Assembly: GCA_013180625.2 (NCBI GenBank)
Contig: SNVD02010473.1
Location: forward strand, 4,402,001-4,466,000
DNA from: Boswellia sacra
Lineage: Eukaryota; Streptophyta; Magnoliopsida; Sapindales; Burseraceae
Direction: 5' to 3'
Length of the DNA: 64,000 nucleotides
Made by a program: the position numbers and the translations under genes. Each line of letters starts with the position of its first letter. Position 1 is the stretch's first letter. Under the pieces are notes generated by a model that saw nothing but the letters and a program-made list of their open reading frames with translations, had not been told where the DNA came from and did not search any database. Shown here in pieces: positions 1-10,730 of the stretch.

Positions 1-82
1 AGGAATATCAACTTACATCATCTTTCGAGTTTTCTGATCCGTGAAACCGTGATGAATGAAAACGAGGTTTTAGATCCTGTAG

Positions 83-647
83 TTATAAGTGGGAAAAGTC
101 AATAAATAAATCAACCAAAACAAGAATGATAACGGGAAGGTATACCCCTTCTGCTGCCAACCACACATTATCAACACGCTTCTCTCAGACAGCACATACC
201 TGTACAATTGCAAGATTGTTAAACAGAGAACTGAGAACCAAAATTCCAGTAATGGCCAAGTAACTCTAATCATCAGCACTAATAATTGAAATATTAATTA
301 AAAATATTTTGTTGAAGAGTATTTCTGCTTAGTAGCCAATTCTGGGCAAATGGGAATGTAGTATCTGTTTCTCACCTCCTGCTGGCCACCAGCTATACGC
401 TGATATTTCTTGTCATGACTGTGCAAATAGCCACCAGTGTCAATATGTTGAAGCCGAATCCTTTGATCTTGTTTCCAAGTCTTCCCACTCCCTTCAATCA
501 TAAGCCTAATAGAAATTGTCCCCATTACAAAGCATGAGCTAAAAAGAACCACTGTAGGAAGATAAAAGCTTGGTAGAATGTTAAGCTTTGGTCTCACCTC
601 CAATAGTCTCCAGTGTCATATTCGTGTTCTCCACCAAAGCAGCTAAC
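83..647 (-). pseudogene. SDF2: SDF2-like (MIR-domain) gene, 3' exons, with an in-frame stop
   Basis: Three exons of a stromal-cell-derived-factor-2-like protein can be read on the minus strand. SDF2 is a secretory-pathway MIR-domain protein that works in ER protein quality control. Exon 647-598 encodes VSCFGGEHEYDTGDYW and exon 505-376 encodes an MIR repeat with HIDTGGYLHSHDKKY and RIAGGQQE. Exon 199-83 encodes the last MIR end with EKRVDNVWLAAEGVYLPV. Each junction has AG acceptor and GT donor, and the phases join exactly: AG|G makes the Arg between the first two exons, and the last junction is in phase 0. In the last exon the fifth codon is TGA (185-187), where the family has an Arg or similar residue. 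The reading then runs past the usual C-terminus to a TAA at 83-85. The 5' exons (signal peptide, first MIR repeats) were not found upstream to 2 kb, so the copy looks truncated as well as stopped. Recognition of the family is firm; pseudogene status rests on one base and the missing exons. Confidence 0.82.
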
Positions 648-704
648 CTATACCGGCAAAGTGTCGCATCAATGAACAATAATGCTTTCTAACATCACAT
701 ATTT

Positions 705-758
705 TAATTCCACATTTAGTCATAATTAAATTTAAAATTATGACTAAATGTGGAATTA
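705..758. repeat. perfect 23-bp inverted repeat (hairpin)
   Basis: Positions 705-727 and 736-758 are exact reverse complements, separated by an 8-base A/T loop. It lies just upstream of the recognisable SDF2-like exons. Probably the folded remains of a very small MITE, but no target duplication is clear. Confidence 0.85.
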
Positions 759-2004
759 CCTAAGTTAAGCATTTTTCATGAAGCTTCCATCGACTATGAA
801 TATTCCCCGATTGTCTTCATCCACCACACAAACCGTGGACATGAGAAACAAAGGTGAAAAATTGGTTCTTAGCAAAAGCACCCGAGGAATGGATGAAAAG
901 AAGTGGAAGAAGCAGTTTTTACCAACGCAACAACATGGTGTTCCATTAAACATGAACAGATTTAAGCAGTCCATATCAATCTTCTACCAATCATATTAGG
1001 AAATGCCAGCAAGTATCTCTTCACATTCCCAAGAATTCCTAAATGAGTCTCACTAAACTTGCATAAACTATAGGAAAATGTTCTGGTCAATAGGGCCACT
1101 AAAGTAGACACACAACATAATTTGAACAGCACCATCACATAACACTAGACATCCTAGATTTTGTTCCTTCAATTATTTTGAACCTAAAAGAGGGGAATAT
1201 AACATTAATGTTCATTATTAGCAGTGAGTCCAAAATATTTACTTACTTATTTTTAATAGGAGTAAAAGTCAACATTATTGATAGTGCAATAGAGATCTTC
1301 ACTTTCTTCCCCACTAAGATACTAAGGCAGAGTACTTGAATTAGCCAAAAGAAGAAAAAAAAAAAGTTTTCTAGCTGGATCTCTCATCGAATAATAGCAG
1401 GCAGGCATATGTTCTACCAATCAGCAGAAAATTACCCACCTTAAACAGCTAACAATTAAATAATAAACTATATATATCAAATTTCTTCTAAACTTAATCT
1501 AAAAAGAGATGAAGTTAAAGGAATTTAAAAAAAAAATTGAAGAATTCACTAAACTCAGGTGGTTCTAATAAGACCCACCAACCACAAACCAACACTGCCT
1601 CATAACAATCCCCTTGATTACTGTCACAACCCTTCAATTAGTTTATCAGTAATCTACTATCCAACGCTACAACAATACACTATAATGCAATCACCTTAAC
1701 AGCTCCAAAATTGTCACTGATTTGCTTTTGCCACTCAACCATATTATAATGCAATCACCTCAATGACTCGGCTTTAGCTATAATACACCGGGTGTATTGA
1801 TGGACCCAGTTCCAAAATTTCAGGAAAAAATCCATAAAAGTCAGGAACATATATATAAAAGTTGGGAAAACATCCAAAAACATCAGGAACACTGATTTCC
1901 AACTTTTATATACTAATTTAAAATTGATTCATGTTTTTATTTAGAATAATTAATATGTTTAATAATTAAATGAGTCGTATCATTTATAGAGAACGTCATA
2001 CCTC
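759..2004. other. intergenic, no recognised gene
   Basis: AT-rich sequence with homopolymer runs. Short open frames on both strands at about 765-999 have no recognisable family or flanking gene signals. A short repeated phrase (tataatgcaatcacct) occurs twice near 1680-1760. Confidence 0.5.
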
Positions 2005-2127
2005 TTAGTTACTTGGGTGTTCCAGACGCGTGCTTGAAACCAGATGCTGCAACTCGATCTTGCCCCTTAGTTTCTTCAGTTTCCAGCCACGTGATTGAAA
2101 CCAGATGCGTCAATTTGATCGTGCTTC
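2005..2127. repeat. two-copy tandem repeat of about 62 bp
   Basis: 2005-2066 and 2067-2127 share the order TTAGTT..CTT, CCAG, CGTG..TTGAAACCAGATGC and a CGATC/TGATC tail. The copies have diverged to perhaps 75-80 percent. The repeat sits just left of the CACTA remnant and may be part of its body. Confidence 0.6.
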
Positions 2128-2159
2128 AGCTATACAGCAAAGTCGACATAGAATTTAAG

Positions 2160-2715
2160 AGGGAAGGATGAGATTTGAGACGTAATTTCTGTGAGATTTG
2201 AGAGGGAAATTCAGAGATAAAATTAGGGATTTACAGGGAAGAATGAGAGAGAAGCGCGGAGAAGGGTGTAGAAAAACAGGAATTAAAAGACAGGAGATGT
2301 GGGCGTCTTCGGTTTCGCCAAACCAACGAGGAACGGTGCAACTTAACGTAGGAGATAATGGCGACTGTGGGACTAACGACGTTGAAAGGCTGTGAAATCA
2401 GGGATCCACCATAGTTGCAGAGATTTTCGTGTGGAATCAGGGAAGCGTAAGAGAGATTACAGCTTTGGGAGGGAAAAATTAGGGAAGGAAAAAATTAGGG
2501 ATTTGAGAGGGAAAGAGAGAGAGAGAAGCGGGAGAATGGGGAAAAATAAAAGAGATAGATTATATAACATCCTTTTACTGTGGTCCTCTAGAACCGCAGT
2601 AAAATCTATAAATTCTACTGCGGGCTTCATGGCCCGCCGTAGAATTTTAATTTTTACTGCATTTTTAGAGGCCTGCGGTAAATAAGCGCAGTAAAAAGCA
2701 CAATCTCTTGTAGTA
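2160..2715 (-). mobile_element. CACTA (En/Spm) transposon terminus, remnant
   Basis: Read on the minus strand the segment begins TACTACAAGAG, one base from the canonical CACTACAAGA end. It is followed by inverted subterminal motifs of the TTTACTGCGG / CCGCAGTAAA type (2570-2700), which in CACTA elements are transposase-binding arrays. Beyond them is a pyrimidine-rich leader-like stretch. No transposase is visible, and the other end was not found, so the left limit is arbitrary. The element near 61.3 kb has the same architecture with different motif sequence. Confidence 0.65.
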
Positions 2716-2899
2716 GTTGTACCATGGGATTGCAACATACAGCACATTATTGTGACAAACCTTATCGGGGAAACATAATTATTTATTAGATATCATATTA
2801 AAAGATTGCAATGTATATCTGCAATTTAAAATTTAATTATAAAGGATTGATTTCGCCCAAAAGGCTTGCATGGTGAGACCACCCAAAAGGTTTGCTAAT

Positions 2900-3869
2900 T
2901 GTTGGGTTTTGCAGCGTACGGAAGTTACGAATAATTTAACAGAAAACTATAATGTAAATTAGAATAAGATTTTTACGTAGTTCGGCTATAACCAACCTAC
3001 ATCCACGGGCAACAAGAGTTGCAATCCACTATGTTGTATGTATTTATACTCGACTTAGGACTCTTTACAGTGGTAGACACCCACTTACTCACTAACCTAA
3101 TATATGTAAACTTGATCAACTCTGATCACAACCATAGTCCTTCACACACTCTTTTGATGTAGTTTTTTTCTGTCACGATTGTCTTAACAACATGCTGTTA
3201 AGAATAACATAACACCCGTAACTGCTACAGACCCGTAACTAGTATAGACACATGTGATTACTCAACTCTATTAAGCTCACACAACCTATAACAATTAACC
3301 AAAGCCTAAAGCTTTTCACAAGACATAAAAAACAAATAAAAACGCACTCAAACTTGCTCTTGATTGCTTTCACTCAATTTGTGTTGAATTCCTTGAATGC
3401 CTTGAATTTCAACTCACACAACGCACCACATAATCAGCATACCCCGTTATGTAGAAATAACTTTGTATATATAGTGGTATGCCTGGACGAAATCTCCTAG
3501 AAATCCTGTAAAAATTCTAATCAAAATCATATTAGGATTAGGAGAAATAAAATAGGAAGATATACAATTAAACCTCTAAAGGAATTAGGACAAATAAATA
3601 TTCTCCTATTCTAATTAGGATACAAGATACTATATCCTAATCTAAAGTGATAATTAATGCAAATATAAACTTTCTATTTCCACTAGGATACCAAATCCAA
3701 ACTTATTCTATTTAACTAGAATGCTATATCAAAACTTATCCTATTAAAATTCTCATAATACAAAATATATATAAAATAAATGAGATTAGGAAAATATCCA
3801 TATTTAATGTTTTTATCATATGATGACAAAATACTCATGTGTAATACACATACACGTCTAGAACCAACA
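2900..3869 (-). mobile_element. solo LTR of a Ty1/copia-like retrotransposon
   Basis: The 970-bp segment starts TGTTGG and ends CCAACA, the inverted 6-bp ends of an LTR. It is flanked by near-identical 5-mers, CTAAT (2895-2899) and CTAAA (3870-3874). About 75 bases in, it has a 'tacgtagttcggct..cctac' block in the same place and direction as the equivalent block in the two Copia LTRs further right, so it is read on the minus strand. A TATATATA box (minus strand) lies near 3465. No internal retroelement sequence adjoins it, as expected after recombination between two LTRs. Confidence 0.72.
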
Positions 3870-4919
3870 CTAAATATCGTTTAGGACAGGTGGCTTGTAT
3901 ACAAGAGCCTCTTATGAATTAACAAAACCATCAAGTAGAAGCAAGAAATTTGTTGAAGGTTTCGATTTTAAGAAAATAATTAGCACAATAATTTATGTTT
4001 TAATTCGATCATTTGGTTTTGTTTCTTAACATTTTCAAAACACTGTTATATGAAAACGTATATTTATCAATATATTTAAATCAATATTAACTACACATCA
4101 TTTTCAAAATTTGAAAAAATTTAAAATCAACTACATATTCTTTTTAAATTTTGAAAACAAAAACTCAACATACATAAACAAACACAACCTAATGATATAT
4201 GTTTAATTTGGTCTATGAAAAGAGATTTAAAATACAATATATCCCATCTAAAATACTAAATAAAGAGGTTTATTATTTTCTATATGGGTTAAAATTGGCA
4301 GTAAGATCCTTTATATTTAAATTTGAACATTATATTATTTCGCATAAATTTTCACATTATTAAATTAGATGGGATATTTCATTGAGTATAAATGCTTTTA
4401 CCTATATATGCCTGCAAATTTTGAGAGTTTGTTCCAATATTTCTGTGATCATGAACTCATAATAGAAAATTAGATTGTCAAATCACTCTGTGATCGATCA
4501 TGATCATGATCATGCACTCGTATGAAAAGTTTATTATAGAATATGCAAATTTTGGGACAAAAAACTTGGGAAGTTTTTGTTGGATACTTGGATTTTGAAA
4601 ATTTTATTTTAAGTGACGCTAGAAGAGATGTGTTCCTGAAAACACTAAAAGAGACAAAGCAAACCGCTCTTCCTTTTAAGTTGAGAAGTGTCAGCGGTTA
4701 CTTTAGCCTGAAAGAATGCATAACAGGGATCAAAATAGAAGGTTGTGCATCAGAAAATAAAGCAAGCATAGGCCTTCTGTGCTAGCCACGTTAATTTCTA
4801 AATAATAACATGACTTCAAACATACGTTCGAGAATTTTTCTCACAAATTCTCAATATGATGAGAAAAAAAAAAATTTATTAGGATCTCCCATATAGAATC
4901 TATATGATGTTTCTTATAA
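3870..4919. other. AT-rich intergenic with one unrecognised 80-codon ORF
   Basis: Mostly A/T-rich and non-coding. The plus-strand frame 4543-4785 (80 codons) is open, begins MQILGQKTWEVF and looks less biased than its surroundings. I recognise no domain and no promoter, so it may be an exon relic or chance. Confidence 0.3.
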
Positions 4920-5160
4920 AAGTAAGGCTGGTATAATGTCATATATGGTCGATAATCAATTCAAACATGATTGGACGAACCCACCACATGGGACGCATAA
5001 AGATGTGGGGAGGCTTTTGCTGCCAGACCCATCAATTATCTACCCGTACAGGCAAGGGGAACAAGGAGGCCCCTGCCTCCATTTTTGTGCTCCTCTGGGG
5101 CCTGAATTTTATTCCATAATGGTACGATAAAACAAAGAAGCTCTCTTCTCTTTTGTAAAG
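4920..5160. repeat. ancient duplicate of the 9.66-10.8 kb segment
   Basis: This stretch and 9655-9816 plus 10722-10810 share an ordered series of short blocks: an AAGGCTGGT / AAAGCTGGT start, GACCCATCA, TACA GGCAAG, ATTTTTGTGCT and a CTTTCTTCTC-like end. Similarity is patchy (an old duplicate), but the order is preserved. The second copy carries a foldback MITE exactly at ATTTTTGTG; here that 9-mer is single (5081-5089). Confidence 0.55.
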
Positions 5161-5337
5161 GGGTATGTAGCTTTTACTGTTATGTTACTGATATTGCACC
5201 GACTTTGACGTTTTTCCCATCCGCGTCATCGATTCATGCATTACTTGATGGAACAGATTAAATAAAATTATCAAATCAAATTGTAACATATTGTTATGAT
5301 ATTTATGATATTGTTTACTTTGGGTCTAACCCCTCAT

Positions 5338-5455
5338 CTGAGAATTTTCTCAGCATATATCATGAGCACTCTGAGAATTTTCTCCACATATTCTCTATTT
5401 TCTCCGCATATATCATGGGCACTCTGAGAATTTTCTCCACATATTCTCTGATTAA
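5338..5455. repeat. tandem repeat, about 58-bp unit, two copies
   Basis: The phrase 'ctgagaattttctc' followed by 'catatatcatg.gcactctgagaattttctccacatattctc' occurs twice in succession. The shorter word GAGAATTTTCTC is itself palindromic and appears several times. Confidence 0.7.
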
Positions 5456-7080
5456 GTCTGGGTTTGGGTTGTCCACTTTGTGTTCAAGCCCTTATGGATT
5501 TACTTTTAGATTCTACACAAAAGGTCTCATACTAATAGAGATATTGCCTGCACTTATATGCCCATGATCCTCCCCATATCTAGGCAATATGGGACTTTGA
5601 TCGTACTCCCAATGGTTTAAGGTGAATAGGAATATTATATATACTTTTTATACAAAAATGTTTCCTGTTTCTCAAAAGATGTACATTACCAAATAGAACT
5701 CTAGATGAACTATGTGTATATATATTTGGTATATTAGTGTAAATTTTTGTTGAAAATATAAAGATCAGTGGCACATAAAGGAGCATCGCTTTCTAAATTA
5801 CTAAAATAGAAAACCTACAAGACTATAAACAAATAAATGAATAAAGGGAGAAAAGCAATCTCTTACATTTCTCCCTTCATTGACGCTTTCGTAACATCAA
5901 TAGGATTGCTTTCACACTAAAAGATGGACTCTTCATAGACCAATATTGAAAGCACTTCACTTTAAGATTAGTCATCAACACTTTGTAGACCGAAGCTTTT
6001 ACATACTAAGCACATGGGTATGTTACTTCGATTAAGTTCCAAAGTAACGGGAACAAATTACAATGAGATAATTTTAGGTGACACTGTCAGAGAGCTGAGA
6101 TATATACTGCTTTGACCAGTCATTCTTTTTGGTGACTTTCAACATAAAACTAAGCATATTCCAGAAGTAATTTCAATTATTATTTTGCAATTTGGTACAA
6201 AATAAAATATCAATAAAAAAAAGTTTCATGACTTGGAAAAGAGAGTTTTACAGATTAGCAAAGGGAATAAATATTGTTTAATAAATTATTGTCAAAATTT
6301 AAGTTGGAAACTATATAAGCCGAGGTTTTTTAATTTCACTTATAGTCTCATATAATTTCATATTTAAATTAACAAGAAAGGCAAAATAACAATTTCTTAT
6401 AGTTTTTTTTTCTAGCACTAGTAAAGTGCTTGTGCTTTTGTAGAAAAGAAAATTAAAAGATAAAAAAAATATAACGGAAAAACTATGACCGGAGTTTAGG
6501 TTTTGGAAGCCTGAAGAAAAATTGAAGCCTCTGGAGAAACTACATTGACTTCGATCATGTCGGCCATTGATTCCTCATAGTTAATGGCAGCTCTTTCAAG
6601 TTGGTGAAAATTAATTTTATAGGTCTCAGTGCTGCCTGTGTCTATCTATCTCTTTCTTGTTGCTTTACTGTAAGTCATTCTTTTTCACTTATCACACCAA
6701 TAACAACATTAAATCATAAAACTATTTTTGAGTCCATTTTTACTAGCTTAAGCTTTTAGATAAAGTAACAAGCTTAACATAGTATTAGAGCCTTTTGATC
6801 TAATGATCTGCGGTTTAAATCCCCCATCCATGGCCTTGCACGTCAAAGAACGTATTAAACAATAAAACTATTATTTTTAAGTGACAAACTTAATAGAGAA
6901 TCTTCTATGAAATGTGTGTTGTGTGTGTGTCTATATATATAAAACCTCTTAATATTGCGAGAGACTCTCAAAATGTCATAAAATTTAATAAATTTTCCAT
7001 TTGATTTCTACTTTATGTGGGAGTCGGGACCATTTCGGATTAAGCTAAAATGATATTCGCATTTCGCTTTGCTTTTCTCT
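5456..7080. other. upstream region of the first B3 gene, no gene seen
   Basis: AT-rich. Weak block similarity of 5690-5800 to 10930-11050 continues the duplication noted at 4920-5160. The stretch 6700-6840, with a tRNA-like phrase 'ggtttaaatcc', may be a decayed SINE. No coding region could be supported. Confidence 0.4.
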
Positions 7081-7081
7081 C

Positions 7082-7089
7082 TATTTAAG
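7082..7089 (+). promoter_or_regulatory. TATA box of the first B3 gene
   Basis: TATTTAAG stands 103 bases before the ATG at 7192. A CT-rich leader lies between them, the usual look of a plant core promoter and 5' UTR. Confidence 0.55.
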
Positions 7090-7191
7090 CGACTTCAAAG
7101 CGCCCGTTTGAGTTGCTCCGCACTGAGCTTCTGACTCTTTTTCTTTCTTTATCACTCTCTTGAGCTCTCTCTTTATCTTTCTTTGGAAAAA

Positions 7192-7539
7192 ATGGAAATA
7201 TTCAACAAGAAACTGACTAAGACAGATGTTGGAACTCGGTTCTCAATGAAAACCGGGTCTCTTATATCTTTCCCTCGCTTTGAACGTGGGCAGCTTGCTC
7301 AAGTTGTGATTGTGGAGGATATTGATAGCGGGGAAAGTTGGCGTTTTCACTTAATCATCCGCGGAGGAAAGTATAAAAAACCTGTTCTTTCCGGTAACTG
7401 GCTTAGGTTTGTGAAGGAGAAGAGACTTGAAATCGGAGACGAAGTCCAGTTTTCCAAGGAAGAAGATGAAGCAAGTGGAGTCAAGTACAGGATTGGAATC
7501 AAGAAAGCAGTGAAGTTATTTAACGTTGTTATCGGCTAG
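7192..7539 (+). CDS. B3-domain-only DNA-binding protein
   Basis: A single open frame of 115 residues that is almost entirely one plant B3 domain (the AP2/B3, REM-type DNA-binding fold). Visible landmarks in order: an N-terminal FNKKLTKTDV strand (residues 3-12), a central ESWRFHLIIRGGKYKKPVLS block (about 46-65), NWLRFVKEKRLEIGDEVQF (about 67-85), then VKYRIGIKK near 97-105. B3 proteins bind DNA in the nucleus; the closest architectural relatives are short B3-only proteins with no second domain. I start at the ATG at 7192 because it follows a TATA box and CT-rich leader; the frame is also open a few codons upstream but only from a TTG. No breaks are visible, and the ORF is intact from ATG to TAG. 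It is more divergent from the B3 genes near 22 and 31 kb than those two are from each other. Its DNA target is unknown, but three RY motifs lie 260 bases behind the stop. Confidence 0.85.
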   Translation: MEIFNKKLTKTDVGTRFSMKTGSLISFPRFERGQLAQVVIVEDIDSGESWRFHLIIRGGKYKKPVLSGNWLRFVKEKRLEIGDEVQFSKEEDEASGVKYRIGIKKAVKLFNVVIG

Positions 7540-7765
7540 GATATTTCAACTCTTACTTAAAACTAGCTCCATAACTACAAGCAAAATCATTTCGTCGCTT
7601 CTACTCCAGTTCTCCTTATAAGCTGTTATGTTTGCGAGATAAATGTGAGAATCGCATGTAGTTTTCTAACTCTGGTTTGTGTGGTTAAATATTTTGTGAG
7701 AATTGCATTTTTTTTTTTTTATAAAATCTGAGTTGTGACATTTGGCTTTGGATTGTATTTTATTA

Positions 7766-7870
7766 CTTGCATGCTTTTGTCTCCATCTCTTTTTACTACA
7801 TGCATGCATTCTGTTTCCATCTTTTAGCTACATGCATGCTTTTGCTTCCATCTTTTAAAGGCATGCATGC
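7766..7870. repeat. RY-motif tandem array (CATGCATGC), 31-33-bp period
   Basis: Exact CATGCATGC copies occur at 7799-7807, 7831-7839 and 7862-7870, with a partial copy (cttgcatgc) at 7766-7774. Each is followed by a 'ttttg.ttccatctttt' spacer. CATGCA is the RY element recognised by several B3 transcription factors. The array begins 227 bases after the stop of the B3 gene. Confidence 0.85.
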
Positions 7871-8762
7871 TTTTATTAATTTATATTTTGCTTTCAACAG
7901 TTGGCGACAAATCTTTTCTAAAATGGATAATCTCTGTTTCTTCGCCTTATATGGTGTAAACATTTTAACTAATGCAAGAATATTTACGAATATATCGATT
8001 TTTTTTTTAAAACTAATTTGTGCATGTAACAGTTTACAATAATATTAGGAACCATAAATAAATAATTTTAAATGTTTAATTTAAAAAAAAAGGTTCAAAT
8101 CAAAAGTTAACATCACATTTTCTTAGATTAGAATTTCATGACACAATTCACCCTTCTTCTGTCCACAAATTTGCAAAGATACGTGGATTTTGTTGCTTTG
8201 CAAATTAAAGAAAAGGTTCCTAAAGAGTCTTTTTATGCCCTTCCTCTCTTTACTTAATTTTTGGAACATCTTAAGTCAATTTGACCTTTAGATACCTAAA
8301 ATTTTTCGGTTGCACAGTACACATTTTATGATATATTTTAACTTAAATTTGTTTAGTTCTTTAGCTTTCAACTCCAGTCCAATAATTTAAAACTTAAAAT
8401 TCTAAATTAATGTTTTATTTTTAAAAAATGCAAAACCGTGAATTGTAACACAAAAATTATTTTTTGTACATGTTATGAATAGATTAATATTATATTACTA
8501 CAAGCTTGAAGTACAGGTACTAACGCATGCATACCAACCTTGTACTCACTTCCTATTCTGTAATGGATTTGAAAAAATCACGGGTATAGTGGAGAAAAGT
8601 ATCAGGTATTATGTAAGATATTAAGAATATTAAAATTGTTAACCTTTAATACAAAAGAAGTAAAAAATTTGGTGAGTGGTAAATGATAAAGTAGTATTTT
8701 ATTTTTTAACATTTTCATATTCTTCGGTCTTGATCATATGTGTGTTTTGGCATAGAACCCAC
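7871..8762. other. AT-rich intergenic
   Basis: No gene, splice signals or bounded repeat recognised; several A/T homopolymers. Confidence 0.5.
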
Positions 8763-8945
8763 GATCGGTTAGCCCAGTAGCAAGGGCGTACCAAAGGTTG
8801 AGTGATAAGGCTATTATAAGGTCTTAGATTCGATTCTCCACATAAGTTTTATCTCATAATTTAAGTGAGAGACTGTGACAGTGGGTTATGATTGCGTGTA
8901 AGCTGGTCCGGACACCTTGGTTACAAAACTTTTGCATATATATGT
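8763..8945 (+). mobile_element. possible tRNA-derived SINE
   Basis: TAGCCCAGTAGC (8779-8790) fits a pol III A box, and about 40 bases later TTAGATTCGATTCTCC fits a B box, a spacing seen in tRNA-related plant SINEs. The tail is T/A-rich. Clear target duplications were not found. Confidence 0.45.
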
Positions 8946-9185
8946 TAAAATAACCAGACTGGAAAAGAAGATGTGTGTTTGATGGAATTGAATATCATCA
9001 ACTAATAATTACAAGTGCCGGATAATTTTAGGAAGTATAAAAGAATGATATTGGGTTAGAATCTTATCGATAATTTTTGCGAATTGTAGAAGTTGTTTTC
9101 AGAGACAAAAAAGTCAAAGTCAAGCAGATACTCAGAAGAGATATAAATAATAAATACGTGCAATATTGTGATAATTAAGCATTGA

Positions 9186-9446
9186 AACAAAACAAGGCAG
9201 CCTGAAGAATATGCTAACTCAAATGTTGATATAGGTAAGGATCAACCCTCGGCAAGCGAAGAGCACTACAAAAGCATGCAACCGAGAAATAAGTATAAAA
9301 AGCAGAGAAACAATAGAGGGAAGAGACTGGCCGGTGTTCATAAGCTTAAGTACTCTCTGCCACAAAAAGAGAAGAAGATAGCAAGGAGCCAGTACCCACC
9401 TGTTTATAAGGTGTATTTACTTTCTGATAAACTAGCTGAAGGTTAA
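9186..9446 (+). other. unrecognised open frame, exon-like
   Basis: A frame of 86 codons is open from 9186 to a TAA at 9444-9446 without an early ATG. It encodes a basic peptide (for example KSMQPRNKYKKQRNNRGKR and LKYSLPQKEKKIARS). A GGCAG just before CCTGAAG (9196-9200) could be a splice acceptor, so it may be a terminal exon or its relic. GC content is higher than the flanks. I do not recognise the family. Confidence 0.25.
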
Positions 9447-9654
9447 GCCCACCCAATTTTACGATTATTTAAACAATTTTTAGCTACATGAGCATGCAAA
9501 TAACAATAAAACAAATCTATTCATATAGTCTTCTGTGCTCGGTTCCTAAAATAATGATTGGATTATTCTTAATTCTATTTATTAGGGATCTTTAAAAAAA
9601 TGAAAATAATTGTTGATTCTTCTTACCATTGAAAATAATTAAGTGATCCTGGAA

Positions 9655-9816
9655 AAGTAAAGCTGGTTGCCATTATGTTAGACAAATTATCCCATCACAC
9701 GGGATGAAAATGGCAGTGCAACTTTGAGGATGGGTAGGCTCCTCAGGGACCCATCATGCATCAATACATACAGGCAAGAGGCCCTACCATATCAGAAGAT
9801 TCGTTAGTGATCGATA
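9655..9816. repeat. second copy of the 4920-5160 duplicate
   Basis: See the entry at 4920-5160. This copy continues after the MITE at 10722. Confidence 0.5.
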
Positions 9817-9825
9817 ATTTTTGTG

Positions 9826-10721
9826 GGGATAATTTCAAAAACTACCCCTGAGTTTTAGTTTAATATCAAGCAGAAATCATCTATGCATTTTTAATCAATA
9901 ACACCCCTGATCTTTAATTCAAATCATCAACAGTATCAAAAAAGACACATATACCCCTCTTCTCACATACTTGCATATAGTTAAAATTACATAAGTCAAA
10001 TATTATAATAAAATGATTAAAATACCTATATAAAAATATTATTAAACAAGATAAAGCACATGGGCTATAAAAGTCAAAAATACCCTTAATTAAAGTTGAA
10101 TTTGAAAAATAAAAATTACATGACCGTTGGATCAACTATTTTTTTAATTGTTTTAAGAAATTGAAAAGTCTCAGTCATTTTTATGGACTTAATAACAAAG
10201 TATTTTTTTAAGGATCCAATCACAAGGTGAAAAAAATGGTTGTTTATGTAGTGTCTCACCTTCATAAAAAAATTTCTCACTTTTAGTTTCTTAAAAAATA
10301 TTTAAAAAATGGTTTTAAAAGATTGGATGCAGTGTCTCATCTTCGTATATTATTTTTCAAAAAAATAATTATTTTTTTATTTTTTTAAAAAAAGTATAAT
10401 CTTCGTATCCAACGGTCATGCAATTTTTTACTTTTCAAATTCAACTGCAATTAAGGGTATTTTTGACTTTTATAGCACATGTGATTTATCTTGTTTAATA
10501 ATATTTTTATATATCTTATAGGTATTTTGATTATTTTATTACAATATTTGATTTATGTAATTTCAACTATATGCAAGCATGTGAGAAGAAGGGTATATAC
10601 GTCTTTTTTGATACTGTTGATGATTTGAATTAAAGTTCAGGGGTGTTATTGATTGAAAATGCATAGATAGTTTCTGCTTGATATTAAGCCAAAACTCAGG
10701 GGTAGTTTTTGAAATTGTCCC
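9826..10721. mobile_element. foldback Mutator-like MITE with 9-bp TSD
   Basis: An 896-bp element whose two ends are long inverted repeats of roughly 300 bp each (about 9826-10145 against 10400-10721). They begin GGGATAATTTCAAAAACTAC on one side and GGGACAATTTCAAAAACTAC, reversed, on the other. It is flanked by exact 9-bp duplications ATTTTTGTG (9817-9825 and 10722-10730). A 9-bp duplication and long terminal inverted repeats point to the Mutator superfamily. The centre is an AT-rich spacer with no transposase. Confidence 0.9.
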
Positions 10722-10730
10722 ATTTTTGTG

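Noticed and set aside
6780..6840. tRNA gene or SINE at 'ggtttaaatcc'
   Set aside because: Only a B-box-like word is present; no A box at proper spacing and no cloverleaf.
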